Assembly: GCA_046593355.1 (NCBI GenBank)
Contig: JBKJNY010000155.1
Span: forward strand, 1 to 64,000
Length of the DNA: 64,000 nucleotides
Origin: SXOA01 sp046593355
GTDB taxonomy: Bacteria > Planctomycetota > Planctomycetia > Pirellulales > Pirellulaceae
Direction: 5' to 3'
The notes under the pieces were generated by a model. The model was not told the DNA's origin. It made no database searches and saw nothing but the letters and a program-made list of their open reading frames with translations. Positions 1-8,689 of the stretch are shown here, piece by piece. Every line of letters begins with the position of its first letter. Position 1 is the stretch's first letter. The translations under genes were made by a program, and so were the position numbers.

Positions 1-40
1 GCTGTGGGTGCAACCACGGGAGTCTTGTCTGGCCAGTAAA

Positions 41-114
41 TAGGGCTGCTCGGACTTGAACCGAGAACCAACAGATTATGAGTCTGCTGCTCTAACCGAT
101 TGAGCTACAGCCCC
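41..114 (-). tRNA. tRNA-Met (anticodon CAT)
   Basis: Read on the minus strand the segment folds as a complete cloverleaf. The acceptor stem GGGGCTG pairs with CAGCCCT (one G-U pair), the D-stem is GCTC/GAGC, the anticodon stem is GCAGA/TCTGT with loop CTCATAA, and the T-arm is CTCGG-TTCAAGT-CCGAG. The anticodon is CAT. The acceptor starts with G and pairs at position 1, so it is not a typical initiator; elongator Met is most likely, but a CAT anticodon modified to read ATA (Ile2) cannot be excluded. The 3' CCA is not encoded. Confidence 0.93.
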
Positions 115-198
115 GAAAAAGTAGGATGGGCTTCCCGGCCCGTCCCAGAAGACAATGATAGCCGCCGCCAAGTTCGGGCGCTAGAGCGTTGACACTTC

Positions 199-261
199 GT
201 AGCTGGGACTTTAGTCCCAGCGTGCGCACTCGAGCAATGCTGGGACTAAGATCCCAGCTAC
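199..261. repeat. Inverted repeat just downstream of glgC
   Basis: Two 23-bp arms (199-221 and 239-261) face each other across 17 bp and differ at two positions. Each arm is itself an imperfect palindrome around GCTGGGA/TCCCAGC. The second arm ends 5 bp after the glgC stop codon, so the structure could act as a transcription terminator for glgC, although it has no T-tract. GTAGCTGGGA-type repeats next to CCGCGG also occur in the element at 3810-4061, which suggests a dispersed repeat family. Confidence 0.7.
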
Positions 262-266
262 CGCGG

Positions 267-1559
267 CTACAGTTTCCACCCATCCGGCAAAACCCCTTCT
301 TTCACCACGATGGGTATCCCATCGCGGATGATGCAGGCTTCGTCTTCGCCGCGGGTTTCGACTTTTCGCTCGTTCTGGATGTGGACGTTCTGGCCGATGC
401 GGCAGTTCTTGTCGAGGATGGCCCCTTCGATGCGGCTGCCGTTGCCGATGCCGATGGGGGGGCGGCCGGCGGCGCGGCCGGCTTTGAGCTCGCTGTCCCG
501 CTCGTAGGCGTCGGCTCCCATCGTGACCGTGTTTCGGATCGTGACGTTCTCGCCAATGATGGACCGCAGGCCGATGACGCTGTTTTCAATCACGGCCCCG
601 CGGCCGATTTTGCAGCCGTCGGCGATGAGGCTCCCTTTCACGGTCGCCCCGTTCATGAGCGTCGGCGGCAGGAACCGGGGGCGGGTGTAAATGGGGGCTT
701 CCGGGCGGGCCAATTCGAACGGCGGGTTCTCGGAGGCCAGGCTGAGGTTCGCCTCGTAGAACGCCTTGATGGTGCCGATATCTTCCCAGTATCCGTCGAA
801 GAGGTGCAGAAAGACCTTCTTCGCCCGCACCGAGGCCGGAAATACCTCCCTGCCGAAGTCGCCATAGTCGGTCTTGTTGAGCACATCCACCAGCGTGTCG
901 CGGTTGAAGAGGTAGATGCCCATGCTGGCGATGCAGTCGCGGCCCTTGCTCTCAATGCCATGCGCGTCAATCCAGGCGGGATCCATCTTGACGATGTCGA
1001 TTTCGGCATCGGTCTGGGGCTTTTCCAAAAAGCCGGCGACGCGGCCGTTTTCTCCCACCCGCATCACGCCGACGGAGCGAACCGTCTGGCGATCCACCGG
1101 CATGCCGGCGATGGTCACGTCGGCACCGCACTGCTGATGGGTCCGGAGCATGTCCCGAAAATCCATCCGGTAAAGCTGGTCGCCGGAAAGGATCAGCACG
1201 TAGTCCACGCCCGGCTGGGTGAGGTAGCGGAGGTTTTTGCGGACTGCATCGGCGGTCCCTTGATACCAGTCCCCCTTGGCGTCGTCGCTGATTTGCTGGG
1301 CGGCGAGCAGCTCGACAAAGCCGCCGTCGAAATTGTCAAAACGGTAGGTCTGCCGCAGGTGGCGATGGAGGCTGACCGAGAGGAACTGCGTCAGCACATA
1401 AATCCGGTTGAGGCCGCTGTTGATGCAATTCGACAGCGGAATATCGATCAGCCGATACTTAGCCGCCAGCGGCACCGCCGGCTTGGAGCGGTACTTGGTC
1501 AGCGGATACAGCCGCGTGCCGCGTCCGCCGCCCAGGACCAGGGAGATGATGTTGCGCAT
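267..1559 (-). CDS. glgC: Glucose-1-phosphate adenylyltransferase (ADP-glucose pyrophosphorylase)
   Basis: Makes ADP-glucose from glucose-1-phosphate and ATP, the committed step of bacterial glycogen synthesis. The 430-residue protein opens with the nucleotidyltransferase signature LVLGGGRGTRLYPLT (residues 7-21), followed by RSKPAVPLAAKYRLIDIPLSN, typical of this enzyme. The motif ILSGDQLYRMD follows near residue 125. The C-terminal third carries left-handed beta-helix hexad repeats (IENSVIGLRSIIGENV and neighbours), the allosteric domain. Length is normal for the plant/cyanobacterial-like branch (about 430). No other glycogen genes are adjacent. An inverted repeat lies directly after the stop. 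Confidence 0.96.
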   Translation of the reverse strand: MRNIISLVLGGGRGTRLYPLTKYRSKPAVPLAAKYRLIDIPLSNCINSGLNRIYVLTQFLSVSLHRHLRQTYRFDNFDGGFVELLAAQQISDDAKGDWYQGTADAVRKNLRYLTQPGVDYVLILSGDQLYRMDFRDMLRTHQQCGADVTIAGMPVDRQTVRSVGVMRVGENGRVAGFLEKPQTDAEIDIVKMDPAWIDAHGIESKGRDCIASMGIYLFNRDTLVDVLNKTDYGDFGREVFPASVRAKKVFLHLFDGYWEDIGTIKAFYEANLSLASENPPFELARPEAPIYTRPRFLPPTLMNGATVKGSLIADGCKIGRGAVIENSVIGLRSIIGENVTIRNTVTMGADAYERDSELKAGRAAGRPPIGIGNGSRIEGAILDKNCRIGQNVHIQNERKVETRGEDEACIIRDGIPIVVKEGVLPDGWKL

Positions 1560-1783
1560 GGGAAGCCTGCCGGTTTAGTCAGGAGGAGCGGAAGGGCCAG
1601 AAGGATTATTGAGCATAGAGGGTGGCGCGAACGCGGGCAAGAAGCGGGAGACGTCGTTCTTCTCCAGCCCCACGACCCCACCGGCCTTGTGCCGGTCGGT
1701 GAGTTGATTCTGCACTAGAAACGAGGGCAAACAAACCAGCTCAGCGACCTTGTGCCGAAGTGAACGAGAAGGCAATCGCGTAG

Positions 1784-2767
1784 TTATCGGCGAGCCATTC
1801 CTTTGGTCGGCAACACGCCTCCCCAACTACGTACTTTTTCAGAACCTCTGAATACAAACTTAATCGTAGTCGGCGAGCATGACTGTCCGGGCATGGTTGT
1901 CGCGCCAATGGATGGCGTTTCGCGAGTAGCCGCAGTCAAAGAGACGGAAAGTGTCGTTTCTGACTTGAAGATTTCATCTGCGGACTTGACCAGATCAATA
2001 TCGATATCTCCCTGCATTCTAAGCTGGCCAGTACCTGACAAGACTACCAAGTCAGTTTTCACAGCCTTGCTGTCTTGTACAGTTTGAAAAGACGAAGGCT
2101 GAATTACTTTAGAAACTTCAAGGCCATCAATGACAAATGAGACTAGCAAGGCGGCTTTGTGAACTGGGAATGCGAGTTCGCTACCCGATGGTTGAATAAC
2201 CAGGAAAGCTGCTTCGGCACTCATGGACCAATGTTCTTGGTTTGTGATTGCCCGGGTCAAGGTCAGCCAACCAGTGATGATCTCAATTTTTGGAGCGGCA
2301 GATTGCGGAGTGAGTATCTGTAGCAACTGGCCTCGAGTTGCCGACCGCGTGAAAGTTCCTGTCCGATAGGGAACGTCAAACACATCTGGCTTCTCAGTCT
2401 TGACTAAGAACGGGACTCGATTCGATGGAAATAGGACCGCGGTGACGGTTTTTCCGTCGCAAGGCACATTCAGGTGGTAAACATCCGGCGACAATTCCAC
2501 AAAACAGGAACTGACCTGTTGATACCACTTCGCAAAGTCCGAGAAGTTACTGCCGGTGACCGTTTGAGCTTTTTCATCCACGCCGATCAGCCACAAGACA
2601 TGGGCACCATTTGCCGCGTTCAGTAGTCCAGCGATTTGGCGGGCCGCCTTTTGATGTTCGGCTGGAAGTTCCCTCTTTAGCTCAACGCGCGAGTCTTCAA
2701 TGGCTTGTCCGCCTAAAACGCGGTCGATGACATCTCGGGTCCAAGTTTCTATTTCGTGGTCGCGCAT
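1784..2767 (-). CDS. AlbA_2/Schlafen-like domain protein
   Basis: 327 residues. The N-terminal half matches the AlbA_2 (Schlafen) putative nucleic-acid-binding domain: VELKRELP (residues 28-35, with the usual E-x-K pair), then a helix ending in AGLLNAANGAHVLWLIGVDE (46-65), which corresponds to the family's 'AfaNt.GG.l.iGv.D' core. A conserved-looking segment with FDVPYRTGTFTRSATRGQL follows near residue 130. The C-terminal ~180 residues are predicted mostly beta and are not recognised. In other bacteria such proteins are transcriptional regulators or defence-associated. It stands alone here, divergent from the zinc-ribbon gene. The 224 bp between it and glgC hold no gene I can support. Confidence 0.72.
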   Translation of the reverse strand: MRDHEIETWTRDVIDRVLGGQAIEDSRVELKRELPAEHQKAARQIAGLLNAANGAHVLWLIGVDEKAQTVTGSNFSDFAKWYQQVSSCFVELSPDVYHLNVPCDGKTVTAVLFPSNRVPFLVKTEKPDVFDVPYRTGTFTRSATRGQLLQILTPQSAAPKIEIITGWLTLTRAITNQEHWSMSAEAAFLVIQPSGSELAFPVHKAALLVSFVIDGLEVSKVIQPSSFQTVQDSKAVKTDLVVLSGTGQLRMQGDIDIDLVKSADEIFKSETTLSVSLTAATRETPSIGATTMPGQSCSPTTIKFVFRGSEKVRSWGGVLPTKGMARR

Positions 2768-2893
2768 ATCAGTACGCTAGCCGATTGTTGAACGAATCGC
2801 TACTCCGAACAAAATGGATGCACCCATTTTCTGAAACGCTTGACTTTCGCTTCCCTACTGCCGAAGCTGTAGAGCACCCGTGGAGAAATACAA

Positions 2894-3700
2894 ATGGCAT
2901 CGCAGGTTGTCCGCTGTCCCAAATGTGGCGATGCCGCTCTATACGTCGGTGGCCAGATTTCTTGCAAAACGTGCGACGCAACGTCGGCAAGGGGAAATTC
3001 ATCCGCGCGCGCGTCAAGCGCTGCGGGAACTAGTGGGAGCAATCCCGGAATCTCATGCCCCAATTGCAGGCGCGAAACTACCAACCCGCCGGAATTAGCC
3101 GGACAAACAGTTTCGTGCCCATATTGCGGGGCTCATTTCACGCTTCCTCCGACTGCCCCAAGCTCGGAGCGACCCACGAGCAACCGACCGCCACCCCCTC
3201 CGCCGCCAATGGGGACTGCACTGCCTGAGTCGCCAACCGTTGCGTCTGTTGGTATTCGGCGGTCCTATTCCCAAGCAGCGCGGCGTACCTTCCGCGAATC
3301 TACCTCTTGGTTTGATGTTTTTGACTGGAAGTTTGAAAAATACCTCACTCCTTGGATTATTCGCCTGACTTGGATCGCCACGTTGGGAGTCTCGGCATTG
3401 TGGGTCGTTGGCATTTTGATTCTGACAGTCATGTCGTTGGTCCCAGACGTCGCTGGTGGAGCTACAACCAAACGCAACCGTGAACGACCGGAGGGCCAAA
3501 TCGAATATGAGATTCGTCCACCGAAGCTGAACTGGGAGCGGGCACAGAAACCCATCATCGCCATTTGTAGTGCCGCCACTGCTTGTATCGGTGTTCTAAT
3601 CGGTTTGCTTTGGACGCGAGTAATTCTGGAATGTGCGATAGTTCTCTTCAACATGGCCAATTCGCTGACGAACATCGAAGACCATTTTCGAGAGGGTTGA
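2894..3700 (+). CDS. Double zinc-ribbon membrane protein with DUF4282-like domain
   Basis: 268 residues. Two CxxC...CxxC zinc ribbons occupy the N-terminus (Cys 8/11/24/27 and 55/58/75/78). A proline-rich linker (about 85-115, with a run of eight prolines) leads to a membrane domain: FDVFDWKFEKYLTPWIIRLTW precedes a first helix (about 155-183) and a second helix (about 222-246) is followed by RVILECAIVLFNMANSLTNIEDHF. This order matches DUF4282 proteins, which are small membrane proteins of unknown function. The zinc ribbons are probably cytoplasmic. Start chosen at the ATG after GGAGAAATACAA. The 126 bp upstream, shared with the divergent AlbA_2-like gene, should hold both promoters. Confidence 0.72.
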   Translation: MASQVVRCPKCGDAALYVGGQISCKTCDATSARGNSSARASSAAGTSGSNPGISCPNCRRETTNPPELAGQTVSCPYCGAHFTLPPTAPSSERPTSNRPPPPPPPMGTALPESPTVASVGIRRSYSQAARRTFRESTSWFDVFDWKFEKYLTPWIIRLTWIATLGVSALWVVGILILTVMSLVPDVAGGATTKRNRERPEGQIEYEIRPPKLNWERAQKPIIAICSAATACIGVLIGLLWTRVILECAIVLFNMANSLTNIEDHFREG

Positions 3701-3809
3701 ATCGGCTGAAAGGGCGCGCGATGGCTGCTGAAATCTCTTCACCGTGCAGCGGCGCAACCTCCGAGCCGCGGGCATAATCCACCGGGGCGATAGCAAACGA
3801 CCGATTTCA

Positions 3810-4061
3810 GCCGCGGCAGCGGCGACCAGAACCCAGCCCACGGCGCAAGCCGTGGGTAAACGGTACATGCACGTCAGAAAGCCCCGGCAGGGGCGAAAGA
3901 ACGTGTGGAGCGCGTGTAGAGGGGTATCTTGTCTGCAGGTCCACGCGGCTCACCCTTCCCGCACGCCACCTTTCCATCGCCCCTGCCGGGGCTCCAACGC
4001 CATATTGCGCGTCTACCCACGGCTTGCGCCGTGGGCTGGAATCTAACGCCGCTACCGCGGC
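3810..4061. repeat. Large REP-like inverted repeat element
   Basis: The 505-bp stretch between 3700 and 4206 has no supportable gene; half of it is this inverted repeat. Outer arms 3810-3824 and 4047-4061 are GCCGCGGCAGCGGCG and its near-perfect complement. Next inward, 3835-3862 and 4010-4037 both contain the palindrome CCCACGGCGCAAGCCGTGGG. Further in, 3880-3893 (CCCCGGCAGGGGCG) faces CGCCCCTGCCGGGG near 3978. So three arm pairs are nested in mirror order around a centre near 3935. It looks like a dispersed REP/BIME-type element. Confidence 0.75.
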
Positions 4062-4126
4062 TCGACGCCATCGTTTTTCGGCAATTTCTCTTGACAACCT
4101 TTTCCGGAATTCTGGCCTCCCGCCTC

Positions 4127-4156
4127 TTGACGGTGCCAACTGAACAGGTGTATCAT
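4127..4156 (+). promoter_or_regulatory. Candidate promoter of the HTH gene
   Basis: TTGACG, 18 bp, TATCAT lies 50 bp upstream of the ATG at 4206. The first 14 bases, TTGACGGTGCCAAC, recur with one change (TTGACT...) on the minus strand at 50889-50902, where they again precede a pair of 27-bp palindromes. This shared placement is the main support for a regulatory role. Confidence 0.45.
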
Positions 4157-4205
4157 TGACGGATAGTCTGCAAGTGTTCTGTTGTCCCTTGTCAGGAGAA
4201 AGGCC

Positions 4206-5018
4206 ATGATATCGCTGGAACAAACAAGGAATGGTTGTGGTTCTGCTCACGTTTTGGAGGCCGGAGCGCTGGCTTCGCGGGCTCCATCCCTGGTCGCAGT
4301 GTCGCCCGACGGCGATCAGGGGGGTGTTGAAAAACCAGGGGGGTTATTCAACACAAGTGTGGACCCGCGGGTAGGGGGGTCTGTTGAAAAACCAGGGGGG
4401 TTATTCAACACTTCTTTGTGTGAGGCACCGGCGGAAGCGCCTCAGGAGGAGGAGCCGGCCTACATTCCCCGCGTCTTTAGTCCCAGTCCTTATTCCCGCG
4501 GCGGGCGGCCGAAGGTGCTGACGCCCGAGGTCAAGGAGGAACTGTGCAAGCTGCTTTCCATCGGACTTTCGCGGCGGCAGGCGGCTTCCTGGCTCGACAT
4601 CGACCACAGCACGATCAGCCACATGGCGGCGCGGGACGAGGATTTTGCCCGTAGCATCACGCGGGCGGAAGAGCTGGCCAGTGTGCAGCCGATGATGGTC
4701 ATGGCCGCGGCCAGCCGCAAGAATTGGCGGGCTGCCGCCTGGATGCTGACGCATAACTTGAAGCGTGAGCCGGTGCTGACAGAGGAGGAGAAGAATCAGA
4801 AGGTGGAAGAGTGGCTCGCCAACAAGCGCCGCAACATGGAATATGAGCGGCGGGGTGCGATCCTGGAAGAAGAGGCCAAGGAAGCGGAGCGCGAGCGCAA
4901 ACGGGCCAAACAAGCGGCCTGGGACCGGGACATGGAGGCCAAGGAACGGGCCGAGCGCGAGGAGCGGAGAAAGCGGCGCGGCGAGCGGCTGCCGAAACAG
5001 GCGGAGGGGCCGGCATGA
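4206..5018 (+). CDS. Helix-turn-helix domain protein with charged coiled-coil tail
   Basis: 270 residues from the ATG at 4206, which follows AGGAGAA (4194-4200) at good spacing. Residues 1-80 are low complexity and contain an exact 11-residue repeat, VEKPGGLFNTS, twice at 19-residue spacing; it is encoded by two copies of a 27-bp palindrome (4326-4409). About residues 99-155 (GGRPKVLTPEVKEELCKLL...SRRQAASWLDIDHSTISHMAARD) form a homeodomain-like HTH of the kind seen in resolvases, IS-associated and phage terminase small-subunit proteins. The rest is a long Glu/Arg/Lys-rich helix, probably coiled coil. It may bind DNA, possibly its own palindromes, but that is inference. No transposase or phage gene is adjacent. 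Confidence 0.68.
   Translation: MISLEQTRNGCGSAHVLEAGALASRAPSLVAVSPDGDQGGVEKPGGLFNTSVDPRVGGSVEKPGGLFNTSLCEAPAEAPQEEEPAYIPRVFSPSPYSRGGRPKVLTPEVKEELCKLLSIGLSRRQAASWLDIDHSTISHMAARDEDFARSITRAEELASVQPMMVMAAASRKNWRAAAWMLTHNLKREPVLTEEEKNQKVEEWLANKRRNMEYERRGAILEEEAKEAERERKRAKQAAWDRDMEAKERAEREERRKRRGERLPKQAEGPA
4326..4409. repeat. Pair of 27-bp palindromes, 57-bp spacing (copy 1)
   Basis: Two identical 27-bp units (4326-4352 and 4383-4409) begin GTTGAAAAA, have centre CCAGGGGGG, and end TTATTCAAC; the 9-bp arms match at 8 of 9 positions. The units start exactly 57 bp apart and the spacer is G-rich. They lie inside the 5' coding part of the HTH gene. A related pair with the same unit length and same 57-bp spacing is at 50665-50748. 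Confidence 0.9.
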
Positions 5019-5023
5019 ACGGG

Positions 5024-6409
5024 CTACGCGACGCGGCGGTTCGCGGGCGAGGGATTCTCGCGGCTGAGAATCGACCGCGCCAGCCTGACGGCTTTCCCCT
5101 GGAGCCTCTGAAGGCGCGCTCGAAGCGTTTTCCGCTCGCGCGCCCGGAGCAGGTCGGCTTCCTGCTGGAGAACGTCGAGCAGGCGCTGCGTCTCTCGCGC
5201 GACCGCTTCGGCTGTTTGCCAGCGGGCTGTCAGTTCAGTGGTCTCGGCAGCGAGCTGGGCTCGCAGATCGGCAGTCAGAGCGCGGCAGTCGCCGAGTTCC
5301 GCTTGCAGGCGGCTGAGGTCATGCTCGGCAAAGGCGGAGTTCTCCGGAAAAAGCGCCGCATGATCCAAGGGAACTTCGTGCGCCAGGTCCTCGCCGGCTG
5401 GAGGCGGCAGGATTCTGCTCGGGAACGACAGTTCCAGCCCAGCCGCGATGCGTTCCTTGGCTATGGCGTGAAGCTCTTCGATCAGTTTCACCAGTCGCGG
5501 CGCTGCCGGAGTGTTGCATTCCAGGGCGTCATGCAGCATGGACTTTTGGTAGGCGATCTTGGCGGGAGACGGGTCCAGGAGCTCGGGCACAACCTGGTCC
5601 AAATGGGCCGCCGCGGTAATCCGCCAGGCCGCGGGAACATAGTGGGGGCAATTATGGTAGTCCAGCAGCGCGACCGGCACCCCTTGCAGCATTCCTTCCA
5701 GCATGGCCGTCGAGGCGGTCGTGATGACGGCATCGGCATTCGCCAGCGCGGCGGCCAGGTCTTGGCCGGTGGTGTCGCGCAGCGAGTTTTCGATGCCGAC
5801 CGTTTTTTCCAAGCCCTGAGTGATGCGCCAAACCGTGCGGAGGGGAGTTCCGCGAACCGCCGGGTTGCGATCCAGCCAGGATTTGAGATCCATGAGGGAC
5901 TGGGTTGTCCGTTGCAATTGCTCCGCGTTGAAGCCGGCGCACTTGGCTGTGAGCACCAGGATAGTGAACGGCTCGGACGGACTTCGCCGGCGCGGCTGTC
6001 TGCCGAGCAAACCATCCAGCCGCGGCAATCCCACGACCTCGCACTGGCCGGTATTTCCCCAGGATTCCAGCGTGCGAGCCTGGGAGGAGCCGATGCAGGC
6101 GATCTTGTGGCTCAGGGCGGGGCGCACGCTCCAGAGGCAGGACATGCCCGGTGGAAACTCCCAACTGGCTCTCCATTCCAGAATGCCATCGAGCGCATAG
6201 AGCGTGGGGCATTGGCGAGCGACCAACTCGTAGTTGACCTCGCGGAAGCGCGGAAAAAACTCGTTGAAGAAAATGCAGACATCGCCCGGCCGGGCATGTT
6301 TCAGCAGCTCGTCGGGCGGCTCCATGCGCACGTCGAAGTCACTCGTCAGCGGGCGGGCATGATGCTCCACTTCGGCGGGGGTTCCGACATAGTAAATGGG
6401 CAGGCGCAC
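5024..6409 (-). CDS. Glycosyltransferase-like protein (GT-B type) with C-terminal coiled coil
   Basis: 461 residues from a GTG at 6409, chosen because AAGGAG lies 8 bp upstream; a TTG at 6442 is the longest in-frame alternative. The first ~330 residues resemble GT-B enzymes that act on surface polysaccharide or glycerol-phosphate polymers: LYALDGILEWRASWEFPPG, then IACIGSSQARTLESWGN...VVGLPRLDGLL, and the donor-site-like segment ADAVITTASTAMLEGMLQGVPVALLDYHN (about 240-268). The last ~90 residues are a heptad-rich, Arg/Leu-rich helix. It is encoded 57 bp after the methyltransferase-GT8 gene on the same strand, so the two probably form a small glycan operon. Substrate unknown. Confidence 0.66.
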   Translation of the reverse strand: MRLPIYYVGTPAEVEHHARPLTSDFDVRMEPPDELLKHARPGDVCIFFNEFFPRFREVNYELVARQCPTLYALDGILEWRASWEFPPGMSCLWSVRPALSHKIACIGSSQARTLESWGNTGQCEVVGLPRLDGLLGRQPRRRSPSEPFTILVLTAKCAGFNAEQLQRTTQSLMDLKSWLDRNPAVRGTPLRTVWRITQGLEKTVGIENSLRDTTGQDLAAALANADAVITTASTAMLEGMLQGVPVALLDYHNCPHYVPAAWRITAAAHLDQVVPELLDPSPAKIAYQKSMLHDALECNTPAAPRLVKLIEELHAIAKERIAAGLELSFPSRILPPPAGEDLAHEVPLDHAALFPENSAFAEHDLSRLQAELGDCRALTADLRAQLAAETTELTARWQTAEAVARETQRLLDVLQQEADLLRARERKTLRARLQRLQGKAVRLARSILSRENPSPANRRVA

Positions 6410-6466
6410 GTCCACGACTCCTTCGCCAAATGTCCTAATCAATTTCCCGAGTTAGCCCTTGACCCG

Positions 6467-8410
6467 CTATCGTGTGCGTCCCAACAGGCGGCGCGTGACT
6501 CGTTTCAGCCAATGCGGCCGTCGCGGCCCGCGGCCCGCACTCTCAATCACCGGCGGCGTCGAGGAAGCAGCGGCAGGCGGCACTGGGTTGTTTCCTTCCT
6601 GGATGTTCGGGCGGGCATAGCCGCGCCAAATGGCCTTGGTGATTTCGCTTTCCGTGATTTGACCCGCGGCTTGAGCTTCCCAAAACAACTGGAACCACGT
6701 CTCGCCATGAGGATGCCCGACGTAGCGCCAAGGCTGCGTCATCAGACTCGTGTAGTGGACGATCTTGGTTCCCTCGCCGATCTTGTCGAAGGAATTCCAA
6801 CCTGGATCCAGTTCGCCAATGGCGTGGGGATGAACCGCCAGGTAAGGTTCGCCCAGGCGCGTGAAATCGCCGTAGGAAAATTGCCCCGACCCAATTTCAT
6901 CAAAGATGCGGGGGAGGTCGAAGCGGCACTTGCTACAGTCGAGCAGCAGCACGCTCGGCCCCCATTCGGCTGTTCCGTAGGCTTTGACGCAGAGCATGTC
7001 CGCCCCGTTCATCGGCAGATCGAAGAGCTCGCCAATGTCCCCCAGGCAGGCCACGTCGGAATCCAGAAAAATGGCTCGCCCCTGATGGTTGCAAATCTCC
7101 GGAATCAGGAAACGGTACAAGCTGAATTCCGTGAAATTGTAGTACTTGATATGCAGCGGCATGTTGGCCAGCACCGGCTTGTCCTGATTGTGTTCAATGG
7201 AATTGTGCGTGCCGTTAAACACGTAGATATCCAGAGGGCGCTGGGAGTGCTTTTGCAGCGAGTAGATGAGCGTCTTGCGTTCCAGAACGCTGGCTTCGCC
7301 GGAGCCGATGAACACGCGGACGGGCGTTTGAGACATATCACGTTCCTTTGGCAAATAGGTGGACTTGGGGGTCTGACTGCCGCGAGTTGTGGCGCTTCTT
7401 TGGGCCGTGTACTGGCCCGCCTGAAACAGTGCTTCGGTCTTCTGCAGGTATTCCAGAACGCGTTCTCCGGTGCGCTCAGGTTTGCTTGGTCGTGCTGTCG
7501 CCGGTCCCGCCGAGAACTCCATCCACAACTCCGGCATATTCGACCAAACAGTCTCCAGTTCCGCGGGTGGCTCCTGGACCGAAGACGAGATATCCAGCCG
7601 CTCCGCGATGCGCGTCAAACACTCTGGCGTGTAGTTGAACTTGTGGGCGACATGCAGGAATCTGAGGATGTCGCCGGCTGGATTGGGGAATCGGTCGACG
7701 CGCGTGATGTCCGGCACCACGACCAGGATCCGCCCTTGGGGAGCGAGCAGTTTGCCGAGTTCCAGCAGCGTCTCTGCCGGAGATTGAACGTGCTCAAACA
7801 CATGGTGCAGATAGATCAAATCCCACTTCACAAACTGAAGCTGCGCCGGCATTTCACCCACCGTGCCAACCCACAGATTGTCAACGCCGCGGCTTTGTCC
7901 AAATGCGATCAGCTCCTGGCTCAATTCGCAGCCCGCGACGATGTGCCCCTGCTCTTGGAATGCGGACAGCCCGCCACCCGCTCCGCAGCCGATTTCCAGA
8001 ATGCTGGCTTTGGACGGCAGTTGCTTTTTATAGTGGGCGAGAATCCGACGTCCATAGCCCTGCTGATTGGGAAAATACTCGTGGAGGTTAGGAGCCCTGG
8101 CGTACATCTCCTGATACATGTTCTGGTAGAAGTCGCTCAGGCTGCGCTTGTCGAGGTAGCTCGGAAATCGCAGCGTGCCGCAATTCAGGCAGAGCGCAGT
8201 GTCCAGCGGCAGGCCATAACGATCGATCTGGGCAACCAGCACGTCATCGCCCGAGCCGCAGGGGCAATCCTCTGCCGTGAATTCGTACTCCTGCGACTGG
8301 ACACGGCGGGAGAACTCCTTGACCAGGGTCTGCTGGCGTTGGGTCCATTGGAGAGCGGCCGAATTCGCGCGGGAGCGCTCCAGCCGCGACGAAAGAATAG
8401 CGCGTCTCAA
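6467..8410 (-). CDS. Methyltransferase-glycosyltransferase family 8 fusion
   Basis: 647 residues holding two enzymes. Residues 1-330: a CPCG...CLNCG segment (about 49-78) like the N-terminal zinc motif of sugar C-methyltransferases, then a class I SAM methyltransferase with ILEIGCGAGGG (motif I, near 142) and DLIYLHHVFEHVQSP. Residues 359-647: a GT8-type glycosyltransferase with VFIGSGEASVLERKTLIYSLQKHS at its start and the metal-binding FLDSDVACLGDI (DxD-like). The junction is odd: ATG at 7336 is in frame, preceded by AAAGGA, and its protein would begin MSQTPVRVF, a natural GT8 start. This may be two genes that lost the intervening stop, or a fusion that also makes a free GT8 protein. Confidence 0.8.
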   Translation of the reverse strand: MRRAILSSRLERSRANSAALQWTQRQQTLVKEFSRRVQSQEYEFTAEDCPCGSGDDVLVAQIDRYGLPLDTALCLNCGTLRFPSYLDKRSLSDFYQNMYQEMYARAPNLHEYFPNQQGYGRRILAHYKKQLPSKASILEIGCGAGGGLSAFQEQGHIVAGCELSQELIAFGQSRGVDNLWVGTVGEMPAQLQFVKWDLIYLHHVFEHVQSPAETLLELGKLLAPQGRILVVVPDITRVDRFPNPAGDILRFLHVAHKFNYTPECLTRIAERLDISSSVQEPPAELETVWSNMPELWMEFSAGPATARPSKPERTGERVLEYLQKTEALFQAGQYTAQRSATTRGSQTPKSTYLPKERDMSQTPVRVFIGSGEASVLERKTLIYSLQKHSQRPLDIYVFNGTHNSIEHNQDKPVLANMPLHIKYYNFTEFSLYRFLIPEICNHQGRAIFLDSDVACLGDIGELFDLPMNGADMLCVKAYGTAEWGPSVLLLDCSKCRFDLPRIFDEIGSGQFSYGDFTRLGEPYLAVHPHAIGELDPGWNSFDKIGEGTKIVHYTSLMTQPWRYVGHPHGETWFQLFWEAQAAGQITESEITKAIWRGYARPNIQEGNNPVPPAAASSTPPVIESAGRGPRRPHWLKRVTRRLLGRTR

Positions 8411-8689
8411 GGAATCGCCTGCCTTGGAAACGGAGGGAGAGGGTTGGGAAAGAACGACAAGTTAGGAAAACATACTCCTGAGCAAGTTCTTGAGGCAAGG
8501 TCGATTCTGGAACGCAGCCGGCACAGCATGCCTTCACGCGGCAGGGCAGCTAGCAGTCATCTGGGAGGCGAAAGTGATCTTGGGGTTTGCCGTCGCGCTG
8601 GCTATTCTTGCCGCCGCGCCCGGCGGGAGGTCTGCGCACTCGCGCTTCCCCGCTCGATCTACCCACGATTCCCTTTCCCCACTACTCCC

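Noticed and set aside
189..1718. Long plus-strand frame opposite glgC
   Set aside because: It mirrors the strongly supported glgC gene and shows no domain or start signal.
1575..1826. Minus-strand frame of 83 codons between glgC and the AlbA_2-like gene
   Set aside because: No recognisable motif and it overlaps the end of the AlbA_2-like gene; too weak to call.
4326..4409. CRISPR-like array (27-bp palindromic repeat, 30-bp spacer)
   Set aside because: Only two units are present, the stretch lies inside a gene with a good start and HTH domain, the other locus also has just two units, and no cas gene is in the window.
5015..8689. Very long plus-strand open frame running into the DNase I-like gene
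   Set aside because: The part before 8690 has no recognisable domain and lies opposite two well-supported glycan genes. Only the last 327 codons, with a signal peptide and catalytic motifs, are real.
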